A stretch of 64,000 nucleotides of DNA from Fictibacillus phosphorivorans (GTDB lineage: Bacteria > Bacillota > Bacilli > Bacillales > Fictibacillaceae). Shown in pieces: positions 24,242 through 33,285 of the stretch (within the stretch, counting starts at the first letter, position 1; each line of letters starts with the position of its first letter). The stretch covers positions 558,001-622,000 of the forward strand of contig NZ_VDZU01000001.1 in NCBI RefSeq assembly GCF_007673525.1, written 5' to 3'. The notes beneath the pieces were generated by a model. That model was not told where the DNA came from, ran no database searches, and worked only from the letters and a program-made list of their open reading frames with translations. Made by a program: the position numbers and the translations under genes.

Positions 24242-26791
24242 ATGAAGAACATAAATACAGTAAACATATTGAACCATACGCATTGGGACCGTGAATGGTA
24301 TGAAACATTTGAAGAGTTTCGATTCAGACTTCGCAACGGACTCCGCTATACACAGGGCCTGTTGAATGATGGGAAGATCGATAACTTCTTTTTAGACGGG
24401 CAGACGATCGTTCTTGATGATTATCAAGAGATCGTAAGTGATGAAGAGTATGCGCGTCTTCTTGCTTTTATAAGAGAAGGAAAAATTGAGGTTGGCCCCT
24501 GGTATCTCTTAGCAGATGAGTTTCTCGTTTCAGGTGAGTCCATGATTAAGAACTTAGAGATCGGAACAAGCACGGCAAAGAAACTAGGTTCACCGTACAA
24601 CATCGGATATTTGCCAGATACGTTCGGACACATTAGTCAGATGCCGCAAATTTTACGCCATTACGGAATTGATTCTGCTCTCATTTTCCGTGGTGCTATA
24701 TCGGACCGTTTTGAAAACACATGGGAAGGTGCAGACGGAACGAAGGTATTTACAATTGTCTTGCCACTATTTGAGGGGTATTATCAAACGTTCCTTAAAT
24801 CTAAGGATTTTGTGGAGAAGACGAAAACCTATTTAGAAGGAAATGCTCCTTATTTAACTTCTGGCCATGCTTTAATTATGAACGGAGCCGACCATACATT
24901 TACGAGCTCAGATGTGAATGAAAGAGTGAAGCAGTTGAGTGATGAAATGCCTGTTGTCGTGTTTAAGCAAACATTGATGTCAGATTATGTGAACTCGATT
25001 TCTGGAATGAAACCGGAGGCAACAATCTCTGGGGAACAACGCGACCCATCCAAGATCTTCATTCTACCTGGTGTGTATTCCACGAGATCTTATTTAAAAA
25101 ATCAGAACCAAATGTGTGAAGACCAAGCAATTGGAATCATGGAAGCATTAAACGTTTGGACAAATGGTCGTTCAGATTCTGCAAAGTTCATGGAATATGT
25201 GTGGAAGCTGATTTTACAAAACCAGCCTCATGACAGCATCTGCGGATGCAGTGTGGACGCGGTTCATGAAGAGATGGAGACACGAACACAAAAAGTCTTA
25301 AGCGCGATCAGCCGATTTTCAAAAGATGTTCTTCACGATGAATTTCCGTTTGAATATCTTGATGATTCAGTAGATAACGGCTACTTATATGTGGTCAATA
25401 ACACACCGATTGCTTCAAGTTATCCTGTAACAGCTACGATTCGCATACCAGCTCCATTAGACAAAGGTTCAATCAAACTGTTTCATAACGAAGAGGAGAT
25501 TTCGATTGACGTGTTGAAAAGAGAACGTCGGGAAGAATTTATTCATCATATTTTAGCTGAGCCTCATTATGGGGATTATGTGATCTATGATGTAAGCTTC
25601 TCAATTCCATTTGACGGTGCTGAAATGAAAGTGCTTCGAATTGACACTGTGGAAGATGAATTCGAAGTTGTTGAAAGTAGTGCGTTGCCATTCATTCAAA
25701 ACGACTTTTATAAAATAGAATGGAACGAGGACAGTTTAACGATCACGGACTTAGAAACCGGCGATAAACATAAGAATCAGCATCATTTCACTTCGTCCCT
25801 AGATGGTGGAGACACGTACAATTATTCACCACCTCTGAATGATAGAATGAGTAAAGCTGTTATTACAGGGGTATCGGACATCCTTAAGGGCGAGACGTTC
25901 CAGTCAGCTACTGTACATTATGAACTGAAACTGCCTGCTTCACTGAACGAAGACCGATCAGGTCCGAGTGAGGCGGAAACCACAAATACGATGAAAACAA
26001 CGATTACCCTACATAAAGGGAAAAGATTCATCTATTTTAAAACAAAGGTAAACAATACAGCGAAAGATCAAAAGCTGAAGGTTGGATTTTCAACCTCAAA
26101 AGCCGATATTAGCTATGCAGATACAGCGTTTGACCTGCTAAAAAGGGAAACGCTTCGAGATAAGAAATACGATATGCCGAAAAACAAAGAAGCCGTTATG
26201 AATCAATATCCGACTCAATCCACAGTGATCGCAAATGAACATCAGCTTCTTCACCGCGGTTTACAAGAATACGAGGTAGATTCCTTTAATGGAAAAGACC
26301 ACATTTTCTTAACGATGATTCGTAGTGTTGGCTGGTTGTCGAGACGCGACCTGCGTACGCGTGGAAATGGGGCTGGACCAGGGTTTGAAACACCTGGTGC
26401 ACAATGTCTCGGTGAGTATGAATTTGAATACGGATTGGTTCTTGGAAAGAACAACATGAGTTTAAACAACGGGAAGTTCTTGCGTCAGCAAGTGTTGACA
26501 CAGCAATCACATGTGAATAAAGAGGATCAAAAGCTATTTAAACTTTCATCAGCTGAGGTTGCTTTTTCCTCATTCATGTTGAAGGAAGAAAATACGTTTG
26601 ATATTCGTCTGTTCAATCCTTCGCTTGAGGATGTGAACACAGATTTAATTCTTGGTTTTGATCCTGAAGAGCTGTATGAAGTTGATTTTACTGGGGAAAT
26701 CATTTCCAACGTTTCTGCAGCAAAACAAACAGCCATTACGTTTGGCCCTAAACAAATCAAAACCATTCGTGTAAAAAGGAAAGGCCGGTAA
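24242..26791 (+). CDS. GH38 alpha-mannosidase
   Basis: An 849-residue cytoplasmic GH38 enzyme. The zinc-binding N-terminal signature NHTHWDREWYETFEEF (11-26) and the nucleophile region GYLPDTFGHISQMPQIL (near 120-135) are present, and QPHDSICGCSVDAVHEEM supplies the later metal-site histidine and aspartate. The middle and C-terminal beta-sandwich domains are full length. The start follows the oxidoreductase stop directly, with GGAGGAG upstream, so the two are coupled. It should remove alpha-mannosyl or related residues from imported oligosaccharides; a ManNAc-like residue is possible given nanE nearby. Exact linkage is unknown. Confidence 0.88.
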   Translation: MKNINTVNILNHTHWDREWYETFEEFRFRLRNGLRYTQGLLNDGKIDNFFLDGQTIVLDDYQEIVSDEEYARLLAFIREGKIEVGPWYLLADEFLVSGESMIKNLEIGTSTAKKLGSPYNIGYLPDTFGHISQMPQILRHYGIDSALIFRGAISDRFENTWEGADGTKVFTIVLPLFEGYYQTFLKSKDFVEKTKTYLEGNAPYLTSGHALIMNGADHTFTSSDVNERVKQLSDEMPVVVFKQTLMSDYVNSISGMKPEATISGEQRDPSKIFILPGVYSTRSYLKNQNQMCEDQAIGIMEALNVWTNGRSDSAKFMEYVWKLILQNQPHDSICGCSVDAVHEEMETRTQKVLSAISRFSKDVLHDEFPFEYLDDSVDNGYLYVVNNTPIASSYPVTATIRIPAPLDKGSIKLFHNEEEISIDVLKRERREEFIHHILAEPHYGDYVIYDVSFSIPFDGAEMKVLRIDTVEDEFEVVESSALPFIQNDFYKIEWNEDSLTITDLETGDKHKNQHHFTSSLDGGDTYNYSPPLNDRMSKAVITGVSDILKGETFQSATVHYELKLPASLNEDRSGPSEAETTNTMKTTITLHKGKRFIYFKTKVNNTAKDQKLKVGFSTSKADISYADTAFDLLKRETLRDKKYDMPKNKEAVMNQYPTQSTVIANEHQLLHRGLQEYEVDSFNGKDHIFLTMIRSVGWLSRRDLRTRGNGAGPGFETPGAQCLGEYEFEYGLVLGKNNMSLNNGKFLRQQVLTQQSHVNKEDQKLFKLSSAEVAFSSFMLKEENTFDIRLFNPSLEDVNTDLILGFDPEELYEVDFTGEIISNVSAAKQTAITFGPKQIKTIRVKRKGR

Positions 26792-26833
26792 TGAAGGGAT
26801 CAAATACTCCGTCCTTAGAAAATGAAGGTGATC

Positions 26834-28516
26834 ATGATGAGAAAGTTTGTAGCATTTGACATAGGCGGGACATTAATTAAATACGGTGTTATTTCAGAAG
26901 ATGGTACGTTTATTGAAAAATTCGAAGTGCCAACAGAGGCGCAGCTTGGCGGACCCGTAATCGTTCAAAAAGTGAAGCAATTTGGAGAGCAGCTGATGAA
27001 GCAGCATGAGATTAGTGGAATCTGTGTCAGCACGGCTGGCCAAGTAGATTCTAAAGAAGGTGTAATACTGTTTGCTTCATCTTTAATTCCCAACTACACA
27101 GGAACCAAGTTGAAGCAGGAACTAGAGGGACACTTTAACTTGCCTGTAGAAGTAGAAAACGATGTGAATTGTGCCGGACTTGCGGAGTCTTGGATCGGAA
27201 CTGGGAAAGATTCGAAGAGCTTGTTCTGTTTGACGATTGGTACAGGGATCGGCGGAAGCTACATTTTAGATAATAAACTTCACACCGGCCACAGCTTTAG
27301 CGGTGGTGAGATTGGTTATATCCCGATCGAAGGTGGTCAGTTTGAAGAACTAGCTTCGACACGCGTTTTAATTAAAAATGTGGCGAAACGAAAAGAAGTA
27401 GCTGAAATTGAGCTTGATGGCAAACAGATTTTTGAGATGGCTCAAAACGGTGATGAAATATGCATCGAGGAAATTGAACGTCTTGTGTACTATCTATCAA
27501 AAGGGATCGCAACGATTGCGTACATGATGAATCCGGAAACGATAATCATCGGCGGAGGCATTACGGCTCAAAAGGATTACCTTCTGCCTTTAATCATGAA
27601 GCAGCTCGAGATCGATGTGATTCCAGCTATCTTAGCGAAAACGAAGATCGAGATCGCCCGTAACTTAAATAATGCTGGAATGGTCGGAGCTCTACGTCAT
27701 TTCTTGCTTCAAGAATCTCTGCAGCCGCTTAAGAGCATCACAACAATGATCGAGTCGAACAGACACAAGCTGACGAAACGCGAGCAGATGATCGCAAAAT
27801 ACATTATCACGAATTTAGAGTCATTCCCGAACAGAACCATTTCAGAACTGTCGCGACAGATCGACGTATCAGAAGCGACAATTACTCGTTTTTGCCAAAA
27901 GCTTGAGTTTGGTTCCTACAATAAGCTTCGATTGATGGCAAAAGAAGCATCTGTTAGCACAAGGCTTTTCGAACCATCTGAAAGCAGTCATTTAACAGGT
28001 GTTAAAGAGACGTATGTAAAAATGCTGAAGAAGTTCGATACGCTCTACGAGTTAAAAGATGTTGAAAAAGTAAAACAACAAGTAACTAACGCAGAACAAA
28101 TATACTTGTATGGCGGAAACAAGCTGTCTTTTATAGCCGATCAAATGAAGTATAAATTGATGAGACTTGGTAAGAAAGCAGACACCTTTTTGTCTGCGTA
28201 TGAGATGGAACTGTCGGCATACACACTAGATTCAAATACACTGGTTATCGGACTTAGTGCTTCTGGTTATGATTCAGAAGTGGTTGGTATGCTGAGGCAA
28301 GCTAAGAAATTAGGGTGCGAAACGATTGGGGTGACCAGCCAACAGGATTCTCCGTTATCAGAGGTTTCGAATACACGTTTACTCATCCCGGCAACAGATG
28401 ATATTGCGGGTGACGATAACTCTATTTGTGAAGTTTCCGCATTCTACCTGATGGATGTTATTTTAAAAGAACTGCAAAGTGACTATAATACGGAAAAACA
28501 AAAAGAGATTATTTAA
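26834..28516 (+). CDS. ROK-family sugar kinase fused to an RpiR-type regulator
   Basis: This 561-residue protein joins two normally separate families. Residues 1 to about 300 are a ROK kinase: AFDIGGTLIKYGVI, VENDVNCAGLAESWIGTG and LTIGTGIGGSYI. The usual ROK zinc-binding cysteine cluster is missing around GEIGYIPIEGGQFEE. Residues about 305-375 form an RpiR HTH (TISELSRQIDVSEATITRFCQKLEF), and about 400-550 a SIS domain (IYLYGGNKLSFIADQMKYKL, LVIGLSASGYDSEVVGML). No stop or frameshift separates them. I use ATG 26834, because GAAGGTGAT lies upstream; ATG 26837 is equally possible. It may phosphorylate a sugar and sense the product. The fusion is clear; the sugar is not. Confidence 0.88.
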   Translation: MMRKFVAFDIGGTLIKYGVISEDGTFIEKFEVPTEAQLGGPVIVQKVKQFGEQLMKQHEISGICVSTAGQVDSKEGVILFASSLIPNYTGTKLKQELEGHFNLPVEVENDVNCAGLAESWIGTGKDSKSLFCLTIGTGIGGSYILDNKLHTGHSFSGGEIGYIPIEGGQFEELASTRVLIKNVAKRKEVAEIELDGKQIFEMAQNGDEICIEEIERLVYYLSKGIATIAYMMNPETIIIGGGITAQKDYLLPLIMKQLEIDVIPAILAKTKIEIARNLNNAGMVGALRHFLLQESLQPLKSITTMIESNRHKLTKREQMIAKYIITNLESFPNRTISELSRQIDVSEATITRFCQKLEFGSYNKLRLMAKEASVSTRLFEPSESSHLTGVKETYVKMLKKFDTLYELKDVEKVKQQVTNAEQIYLYGGNKLSFIADQMKYKLMRLGKKADTFLSAYEMELSAYTLDSNTLVIGLSASGYDSEVVGMLRQAKKLGCETIGVTSQQDSPLSEVSNTRLLIPATDDIAGDDNSICEVSAFYLMDVILKELQSDYNTEKQKEII

Positions 28517-28530
28517 ACGTGTGATTCGGT

Positions 28531-28552
28531 TTCAATTTACGCTTAAATTGAA
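28531..28552. other. perfect 9-bp hairpin after the ROK-RpiR gene
   Basis: TTCAATTTA and TAAATTGAA flank a CGCT loop. No T run follows, so it is a weak terminator or an mRNA 3' end structure. Confidence 0.4.
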
Positions 28553-28630
28553 TTATTATGACGCAAATGAGCAGGTTGGACATAGTTTTAAAGTTGTAAA
28601 AGAGGGATGAAGTTTGTATTTTGGGGTGTT

Positions 28631-28776
28631 GGAGCGAAAAGCGGGCTCCACTGAGCGAAACGGTGGTCAGTTGGAGCGAAACTGTGGTTCCACGGGGCTA
28701 AACGGAAGGTGTTTGGAGCGAAAAGCGGCCATGTTTGAGCGAACGTGTAATAAATATAAGAACACGTACCGTAAAA
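28631..28776 (+). repeat. 21-bp phased array with cap (array E)
   Basis: Cores begin at 28636, 28657, 28678, 28699, 28720 and 28741 in exact 21-bp steps; the fourth unit is degenerate (GGGGCTAAACG). The cap (28741-28776) keeps ACGTGT and ACACGT. The degenerate unit carries TAA in the frame that is open in array B. The array fills much of the 431-bp gap between the ROK-RpiR gene and the CE7 esterase gene. Confidence 0.9.
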
Positions 28777-28888
28777 ACAGACATAATACAGAACTATGGT
28801 GCAGAACGAAGCCCAACTGCCGACTGGCACGCTTGCAACGGCACCTTTTCGCATAACAACTTCCAATATAAACAAATTGAAAAGAAAG

Positions 28889-28926
28889 GGAGAAAATATT
28901 ACACTACAAAATATTTTCTCCTTTTT
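28889..28926 (+). terminator. strong terminator hairpin just upstream of the CE7 esterase gene
   Basis: GGAGAAAATATT (28889-28900) and AATATTTTCTCC (28910-28921) form a perfect 12-bp stem followed by five T. Only 22 bp separate it from the start codon at 28948, too little for a promoter. It either terminates the upstream transcript with the esterase promoter reading through, or acts as a leader attenuator. Confidence 0.75.
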
Positions 28927-28947
28927 ACGTATGAAGGGTGAACAGTC

Positions 28948-29907
28948 ATGAACGCATATGATGAAGCAATGGAACAACTTCTAAATTACAAACCTGAACA
29001 GACAAAAAAAGCCGATTTCGAGGAATTTTGGGATGGATTAAAAGTTGAAGATCAGGAGTATCCTCTGAATGTTGAAGTGAAGGAGCGGACATACAGCGTT
29101 CCGGCCGTAAAAGTCTATGATGTGGCTTTTGACGGATTTCGCAATTCACGCATCCACGGTGTTTACGTTACATCAGAAGTTGTAAAAGACGATGCACCAG
29201 CTGCAGTCATTTTTCATGGCTACAACTGGAACACGCTGCAGCCGCATTATACGTTTAAGCATGTGATTCAGGGAATACCCGTTTTATTAGTAGACGTAAG
29301 AGGACAGAGTGTGAAATCGGCGGATAAGAATTCCTATGAAAATGGCGGGGCAGCCGGTTGGGTCACGCAAGGGATTTTCGATCGTAATCAGTATTATTAC
29401 ACATACGTTTATATGGATTGTTTCCGAAGTGTAGACGTTGTTCGAAAGCTTTCTGGAAAAAGGGACGTTTATCTTGAAGGCGGCAGTCAGGGTGGAGGAT
29501 TGGCCATTGCCACTGCTGCTTTACAAAAGGACATCACCTTAACGTTATGCGACATTCCGTTTATGACGGACTTTGAACGTTCCGTTGGGCTTGCTGCAGA
29601 AGGACCTTATACAGAGATTTCGCATTATTTTAAAGTTCACGATCCGCAGCATAAAACATCAGCTAAAATCTTTGAAACACTAAGTTATGTGGACGCAATG
29701 AATCTAGCAAGCTCTGTAACGTGTCCGGTCCTTTTATCGGTGGGAATGATGGATCCCGTATGTCCGCCGACAAGCGCTTTTTCTTTGTATCATCATTTAG
29801 GCGGCGTAAAGGAAATTAGAACGTACCGTGAATACGGTCACGAAGTTTCTATGATTCATGAAGAAGAAAAGTTGAAATTTATTCATTCTTATATAAAAAG
29901 TATGTAA
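28948..29907 (+). CDS. CE7-family acetyl esterase (acetylxylan esterase / cephalosporin-C deacetylase type)
   Basis: A 319-residue alpha/beta hydrolase of carbohydrate esterase family 7. The family triad motifs are visible: the RGQ motif at 118-120, nucleophile Ser180 in GGSQGG, an aspartate in GMMDPVCPP and the histidine in EYGHEVS. The length is typical and there is no signal peptide, so it would deacetylate short imported oligosaccharides in the cytoplasm. GAAGGGTGA precedes ATG 28948. It begins a group with the DUF4127 and ROK kinase genes. O- or N-acetyl groups on the imported glycan are the likely target. Confidence 0.9.
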   Translation: MNAYDEAMEQLLNYKPEQTKKADFEEFWDGLKVEDQEYPLNVEVKERTYSVPAVKVYDVAFDGFRNSRIHGVYVTSEVVKDDAPAAVIFHGYNWNTLQPHYTFKHVIQGIPVLLVDVRGQSVKSADKNSYENGGAAGWVTQGIFDRNQYYYTYVYMDCFRSVDVVRKLSGKRDVYLEGGSQGGGLAIATAALQKDITLTLCDIPFMTDFERSVGLAAEGPYTEISHYFKVHDPQHKTSAKIFETLSYVDAMNLASSVTCPVLLSVGMMDPVCPPTSAFSLYHHLGGVKEIRTYREYGHEVSMIHEEEKLKFIHSYIKSM

Positions 29908-29925
29908 CGAAAGAAGGCTAAACGC

Positions 29926-31458
29926 ATGAAGATTGCTTATATACCAATAGATGAACGCCCTTGCAACATCACATATGTTCAGATGATTGCGGAGTCTTCA
30001 CAGGATGTAGAGTTGTTTGTTCCTGGACCTGAACTCTTAGGTTATAAAAAACAGGCTGCGAATACAGAAGAATTATGGAACTGGCTAAGAAATCTAGCCG
30101 GGAAAGTGGACGCTCTTATTTTAAGCATTGATATGCTGGTATACGGTGGGCTGCTTCCATCCAGACTTCATTATTTGACTGAAAAAGAAAGTGCGATATG
30201 GGTAGAACGCTTGCGCTCGTTGCGCCAAGATTATCCGAATCTAGGAATCTATGCATCGAACTTGATCATGCGCACCCCAAAATACAGTTCGAGTGACGAG
30301 GAACCCGATTATTATGAACACTGGGGCCGGGAATTGTTTCTACGCTCTTATTTGTTGGATAAAGAGAAGCGTGAGAAGTTAACAGAAGATGAGGCGAAAC
30401 AGCTTAGTGAGCTCAAGGCTAAGCTGCCAAAAGAGCATATTGAAGACTATGAGACGAGACGTGCTTTCAATTCAAACATGAATGTACAAATGCTAGATTT
30501 GGTTAAGGAAGGCGTGTTGACGTTTTTATCCATTCCTCAGGATGACAGTTCTGAATACGGATATACAGCCATTGATCAAAGCGCTGTGGTGACAAAAAGA
30601 GAACAGCTGCGTTTATATAAAAACGTTCACATGTACCCTGGTGCAGATGAAGTAGGGGCTACATTACTGTCTCGAGTTTACAATGATTTACGAAGTCAGA
30701 AACCTAAAATTTTTCCAATTTGGAGCAGCACGCTCGGCCCGCAACTTGTGCCGATGTATGAAGATCGTCCTTTTGCAGAAAGTTTAAAAGCACATGTCTT
30801 AGCTGCGGGGTGTCAGTTGGTGGATCGTGCTGATGATGCCGATCTAGTGCTCGCTTATAATACCCCTGGCCGTGTGATGCAAGAGTCATGGGAACAGAAT
30901 GTAAAGGACATCACGTACACAAGTTTCCGAAATATGCTCACGTTTGTGGATGAGATTAAACAATTTATCAACTCAGGGAAAAACGTCATTGTGGCGGATT
31001 CCGCATATGCCAATGGCGGAGACCGCGAGTTAATCACCATTTTAGATGAAGAGGGTATTCTTGATCAGCTCGTGTCATACAAAGGATGGAACACGAACTG
31101 TAATACGTTAGGCACAACCATCTGCCAAGGTGTGTTGGGTGCTGATGGTAAACAGACAGAGATCCAGCAAAATCTGATTTACCACCTATTTGATGATTAT
31201 TTTTATCAAGCAGAAATTCGTATGGAAATGAACGCAGATTTTCTGCCGAAGTATGATTTGAATTATTTTGATCTGAAAGATGAAGCGGTTCGTGTTAATG
31301 AAGAACGTAATGATCGTATGTTAACCAGATTTAATGAACAGATTCTTCATAGTTTTAAAAAGTTTAAAATCAATAATCTGAAAACATTTGCTCCATGGAA
31401 CCGAATGTTTGAATGCGGTCTCTCATTTGATATTAAGGATGCTACAGGTAAGGAGTGA
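29926..31458 (+). CDS. DUF4127 family protein
   Basis: This 510-residue protein opens with IAYIPIDERPCNITYVQMIAE, the hallmark of DUF4127, and continues with the family stretch SIDMLVYGGLLPSRLH and later DSAYANGGDRELI. It has no signal peptide or membrane helix. No activity is assigned to the family as far as I know. It lies 18 bp after the CE7 esterase and 6 bp before a ROK kinase, in a block of glycan enzymes. A role in breaking down an unusual sugar unit is plausible but unproven. Conserved acidic residues and histidines would be the first candidates for catalysis. Confidence 0.75.
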   Translation: MKIAYIPIDERPCNITYVQMIAESSQDVELFVPGPELLGYKKQAANTEELWNWLRNLAGKVDALILSIDMLVYGGLLPSRLHYLTEKESAIWVERLRSLRQDYPNLGIYASNLIMRTPKYSSSDEEPDYYEHWGRELFLRSYLLDKEKREKLTEDEAKQLSELKAKLPKEHIEDYETRRAFNSNMNVQMLDLVKEGVLTFLSIPQDDSSEYGYTAIDQSAVVTKREQLRLYKNVHMYPGADEVGATLLSRVYNDLRSQKPKIFPIWSSTLGPQLVPMYEDRPFAESLKAHVLAAGCQLVDRADDADLVLAYNTPGRVMQESWEQNVKDITYTSFRNMLTFVDEIKQFINSGKNVIVADSAYANGGDRELITILDEEGILDQLVSYKGWNTNCNTLGTTICQGVLGADGKQTEIQQNLIYHLFDDYFYQAEIRMEMNADFLPKYDLNYFDLKDEAVRVNEERNDRMLTRFNEQILHSFKKFKINNLKTFAPWNRMFECGLSFDIKDATGKE

Positions 31459-31464
31459 TTTGTT

Positions 31465-32352
31465 GTGATATTAGGCGCAATTGAAGCAGGCGGCACTAAG
31501 TTTGTGTGTGGAATTGGAAATGAGGACGGGGAAGTTATTAAGAGAATCTCTATCCCAACAACAACCCCTGAAGAAACGATGAGACACGTTGTTGATTATT
31601 TTAAGGAAAAAAAGGTGGATGCTCTAGGAGTTGGTTCATTCGGACCGGTTGATCTTGATGTTTCAAGTGCAACTTATGGATACATAACAAGTACGCCAAA
31701 AGAACATTGGAATCAGTATGATTTAGTGGGAGAACTGAAAAACCATTTTCATGTTCCAATCGGATTTGATACGGATGTGAATGCAGCCGCTCTAGGTGAA
31801 TCTCTCTGGGGTGCCGCCAAAGGTCTAGATAGCTGTCTGTATATGACGGTCGGAACTGGAATTGGTGTAGGAGCCGTTTCAGAAGGAAAGCTGGTACATG
31901 GGATGCTTCATCCAGAGATGGGCCACATTCTCGTTAGGCGACATGTTGAAGACCATTTTGCAGGAAGCTGTCCGTTTCATGGTGATTGTCTAGAAGGTAT
32001 GGCGTCAGGTCCCGCGATCGAAGCACGCTGGGGGAAGAAGGGCGTGGAGCTTGCGTCAAATCTAGAGGTGTGGGAGCTAGAAGCTTATTATCTCGCACAA
32101 GCTCTTGTAAACTATATTTTGGTGCTCTCTCCAAAACGAATTGTGATCGGCGGTGGTGTTATGAAACAAGAACATCTATTTCCGCTCGTACGAAACGTGG
32201 TGGTTCAGCTGTTAAATGGGTACATTCAACACGAAAATGTACTGGATCAAATCGAAAAGTATATTGTACCGCCTAATTTGGGTGACAATGCAGGTTTGTG
32301 TGGGGCATTAGCGCTGGCAAGGCGAGCGTATGCTATTAAAAAGACAAGCTGA
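31465..32352 (+). CDS. ROK-family sugar kinase (fructokinase/mannokinase type)
   Basis: A 295-residue ROK kinase resembling B. subtilis GmuE/YdhR. It shows GAIEAGGTKFVCGIG at the ATP site, FDTDVNAAALGESLWGA with the catalytic aspartate, TVGTGIGVGAV, and the zinc motif HPEMGH...CPFHGDC. The start is GTG 31465 with AAGGAGTG upstream. It ends the CE7-DUF4127 group at a strong terminator. It may phosphorylate mannose or a related hexose released by the GH38 enzyme, feeding ManA. Sugar preference is inferred only. Confidence 0.88.
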   Translation: MILGAIEAGGTKFVCGIGNEDGEVIKRISIPTTTPEETMRHVVDYFKEKKVDALGVGSFGPVDLDVSSATYGYITSTPKEHWNQYDLVGELKNHFHVPIGFDTDVNAAALGESLWGAAKGLDSCLYMTVGTGIGVGAVSEGKLVHGMLHPEMGHILVRRHVEDHFAGSCPFHGDCLEGMASGPAIEARWGKKGVELASNLEVWELEAYYLAQALVNYILVLSPKRIVIGGGVMKQEHLFPLVRNVVVQLLNGYIQHENVLDQIEKYIVPPNLGDNAGLCGALALARRAYAIKKTS

Positions 32353-32381
32353 CTCTGAAGAAAGAGTCAGCTTGTCTTTTT
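32339..32381. terminator. bidirectional terminator after the ROK kinase gene
   Basis: AAGACAAGCTGACTC and GAGTCAGCTTGTCTT form a perfect 15-bp stem with T tracts on both strands. It serves the kinase on plus and the small membrane protein gene on minus. Confidence 0.85.
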
Positions 32382-32594
32382 CTATCGTTGTTTACTCTTT
32401 TGAGGTAAGCAGCTGGCTAACGTTAATAAGAGAATCATCGCTTCCGATATCGTAATGAGCAGGATGAGATATTTTTGACCATCGTCAATCCAGCTCCCTT
32501 TGTTTAGTAGTAGTAAACCAATCATCGCTAGCAAGACTATGTTGGCTTTCCCTAAAAATGAAAATCCTCGTTTTAATGAAAAGGTTTTGTTCAT
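32382..32594 (-). CDS. small hypothetical membrane protein
   Basis: A 70-residue protein with two hydrophobic helices (FLGKANIVLLAMIGLLLL and YLILLITISEAMILLLTLA) and basic ends. I place the start at ATG 32594 behind AAGGAG. I do not recognise a family. It lies beside another small membrane protein on the same strand. The ribosome site and clean hydrophobic pattern support a real gene. Confidence 0.55.
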   Translation of the reverse strand: MNKTFSLKRGFSFLGKANIVLLAMIGLLLLNKGSWIDDGQKYLILLITISEAMILLLTLASCLPQKSKQR

Positions 32595-32674
32595 GGGCAA
32601 TTCTCCTTGAAACTATCTAGTATATAAAACAATCATCATTACTAAAGGGTATAAAAAACGATTAATCTCTTAAA

Positions 32675-33052
32675 TTATCCATTAAACATAATGAATAGGA
32701 TCCACCAGTTGATAAGCAGAAGAAAAAAGAAAATGAGAGCCAACAATTTGTTTAAGATCAAAGGTAATTGACTTAGTACAGATTGAACACTATGGTTCAG
32801 ACTGAAAAACGCAAATGTAGTGTATTTGTTTATTAATGAAAGAACTCCTTTTTTGTTTGGCACATAATTATGTTGATAAAGTTTAATGATGACACGTTGA
32901 ACAAAAATAGAATAGAAGGCAAAGATGGCGTTGGTTAATAAGAGAAGCATGATTATTGTAGTTGGAAAAGGGATGTCAATTCCTACAAAAATAAGTGAAA
33001 AAAGCGAAACGAATAGAATGGTTAGAAAAATACTGATTGATTTGGTAGCCAT
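32675..33052 (-). CDS. hypothetical membrane protein
   Basis: A 125-residue protein with about four hydrophobic segments, two near the N terminus (ISIFLTILFVSLFSLIFVG and TIIMLLLLTNAIFAFYSIFV) and a strong pair near the C terminus. I place the start at ATG 33052 behind AAAGGA; the reading frame continues upstream without a better site. No family recognised. It is 80 bp upstream of the other small membrane protein on the minus strand, and the two may be co-transcribed. Confidence 0.5.
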   Translation of the reverse strand: MATKSISIFLTILFVSLFSLIFVGIDIPFPTTIIMLLLLTNAIFAFYSIFVQRVIIKLYQHNYVPNKKGVLSLINKYTTFAFFSLNHSVQSVLSQLPLILNKLLALIFFFLLLINWWILFIMFNG

Positions 33053-33246
33053 TAGAAGTCCTTTCGTTAAGTATGGAATTAATAAGATATTACTAGAATA
33101 GCACAAGAGATTCAGACAAAATGAAGATTACGAAATGCACCTACAGTTTAAATCTGGTTATATGAATATGCCATCACAAAACTCCAGAATTACTAATTGA
33201 TCAACGAACTTCACTTATAGCACGTCACAATTTTTAGAAAATTATA

Positions 33247-33275
33247 TTGTAACCGTTTACAAGTTGGATTATAAT
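33247..33275 (+). promoter_or_regulatory. promoter of the GH35 glycan operon with a perfect cre site
   Basis: TTGTAA (33247-33252) and TATAAT (33270-33275) are 17 bp apart. TGTAACCGTTTACA (33248-33261) matches the cre consensus TGWAANCGNTNWCA at every position and overlaps the -35 element, so CcpA should block this promoter when preferred sugars are present. The preceding 190 bp (33053-33246) show nothing I recognise. Confidence 0.75.
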
Positions 33276-33285
33276 ATTGAAAAGT

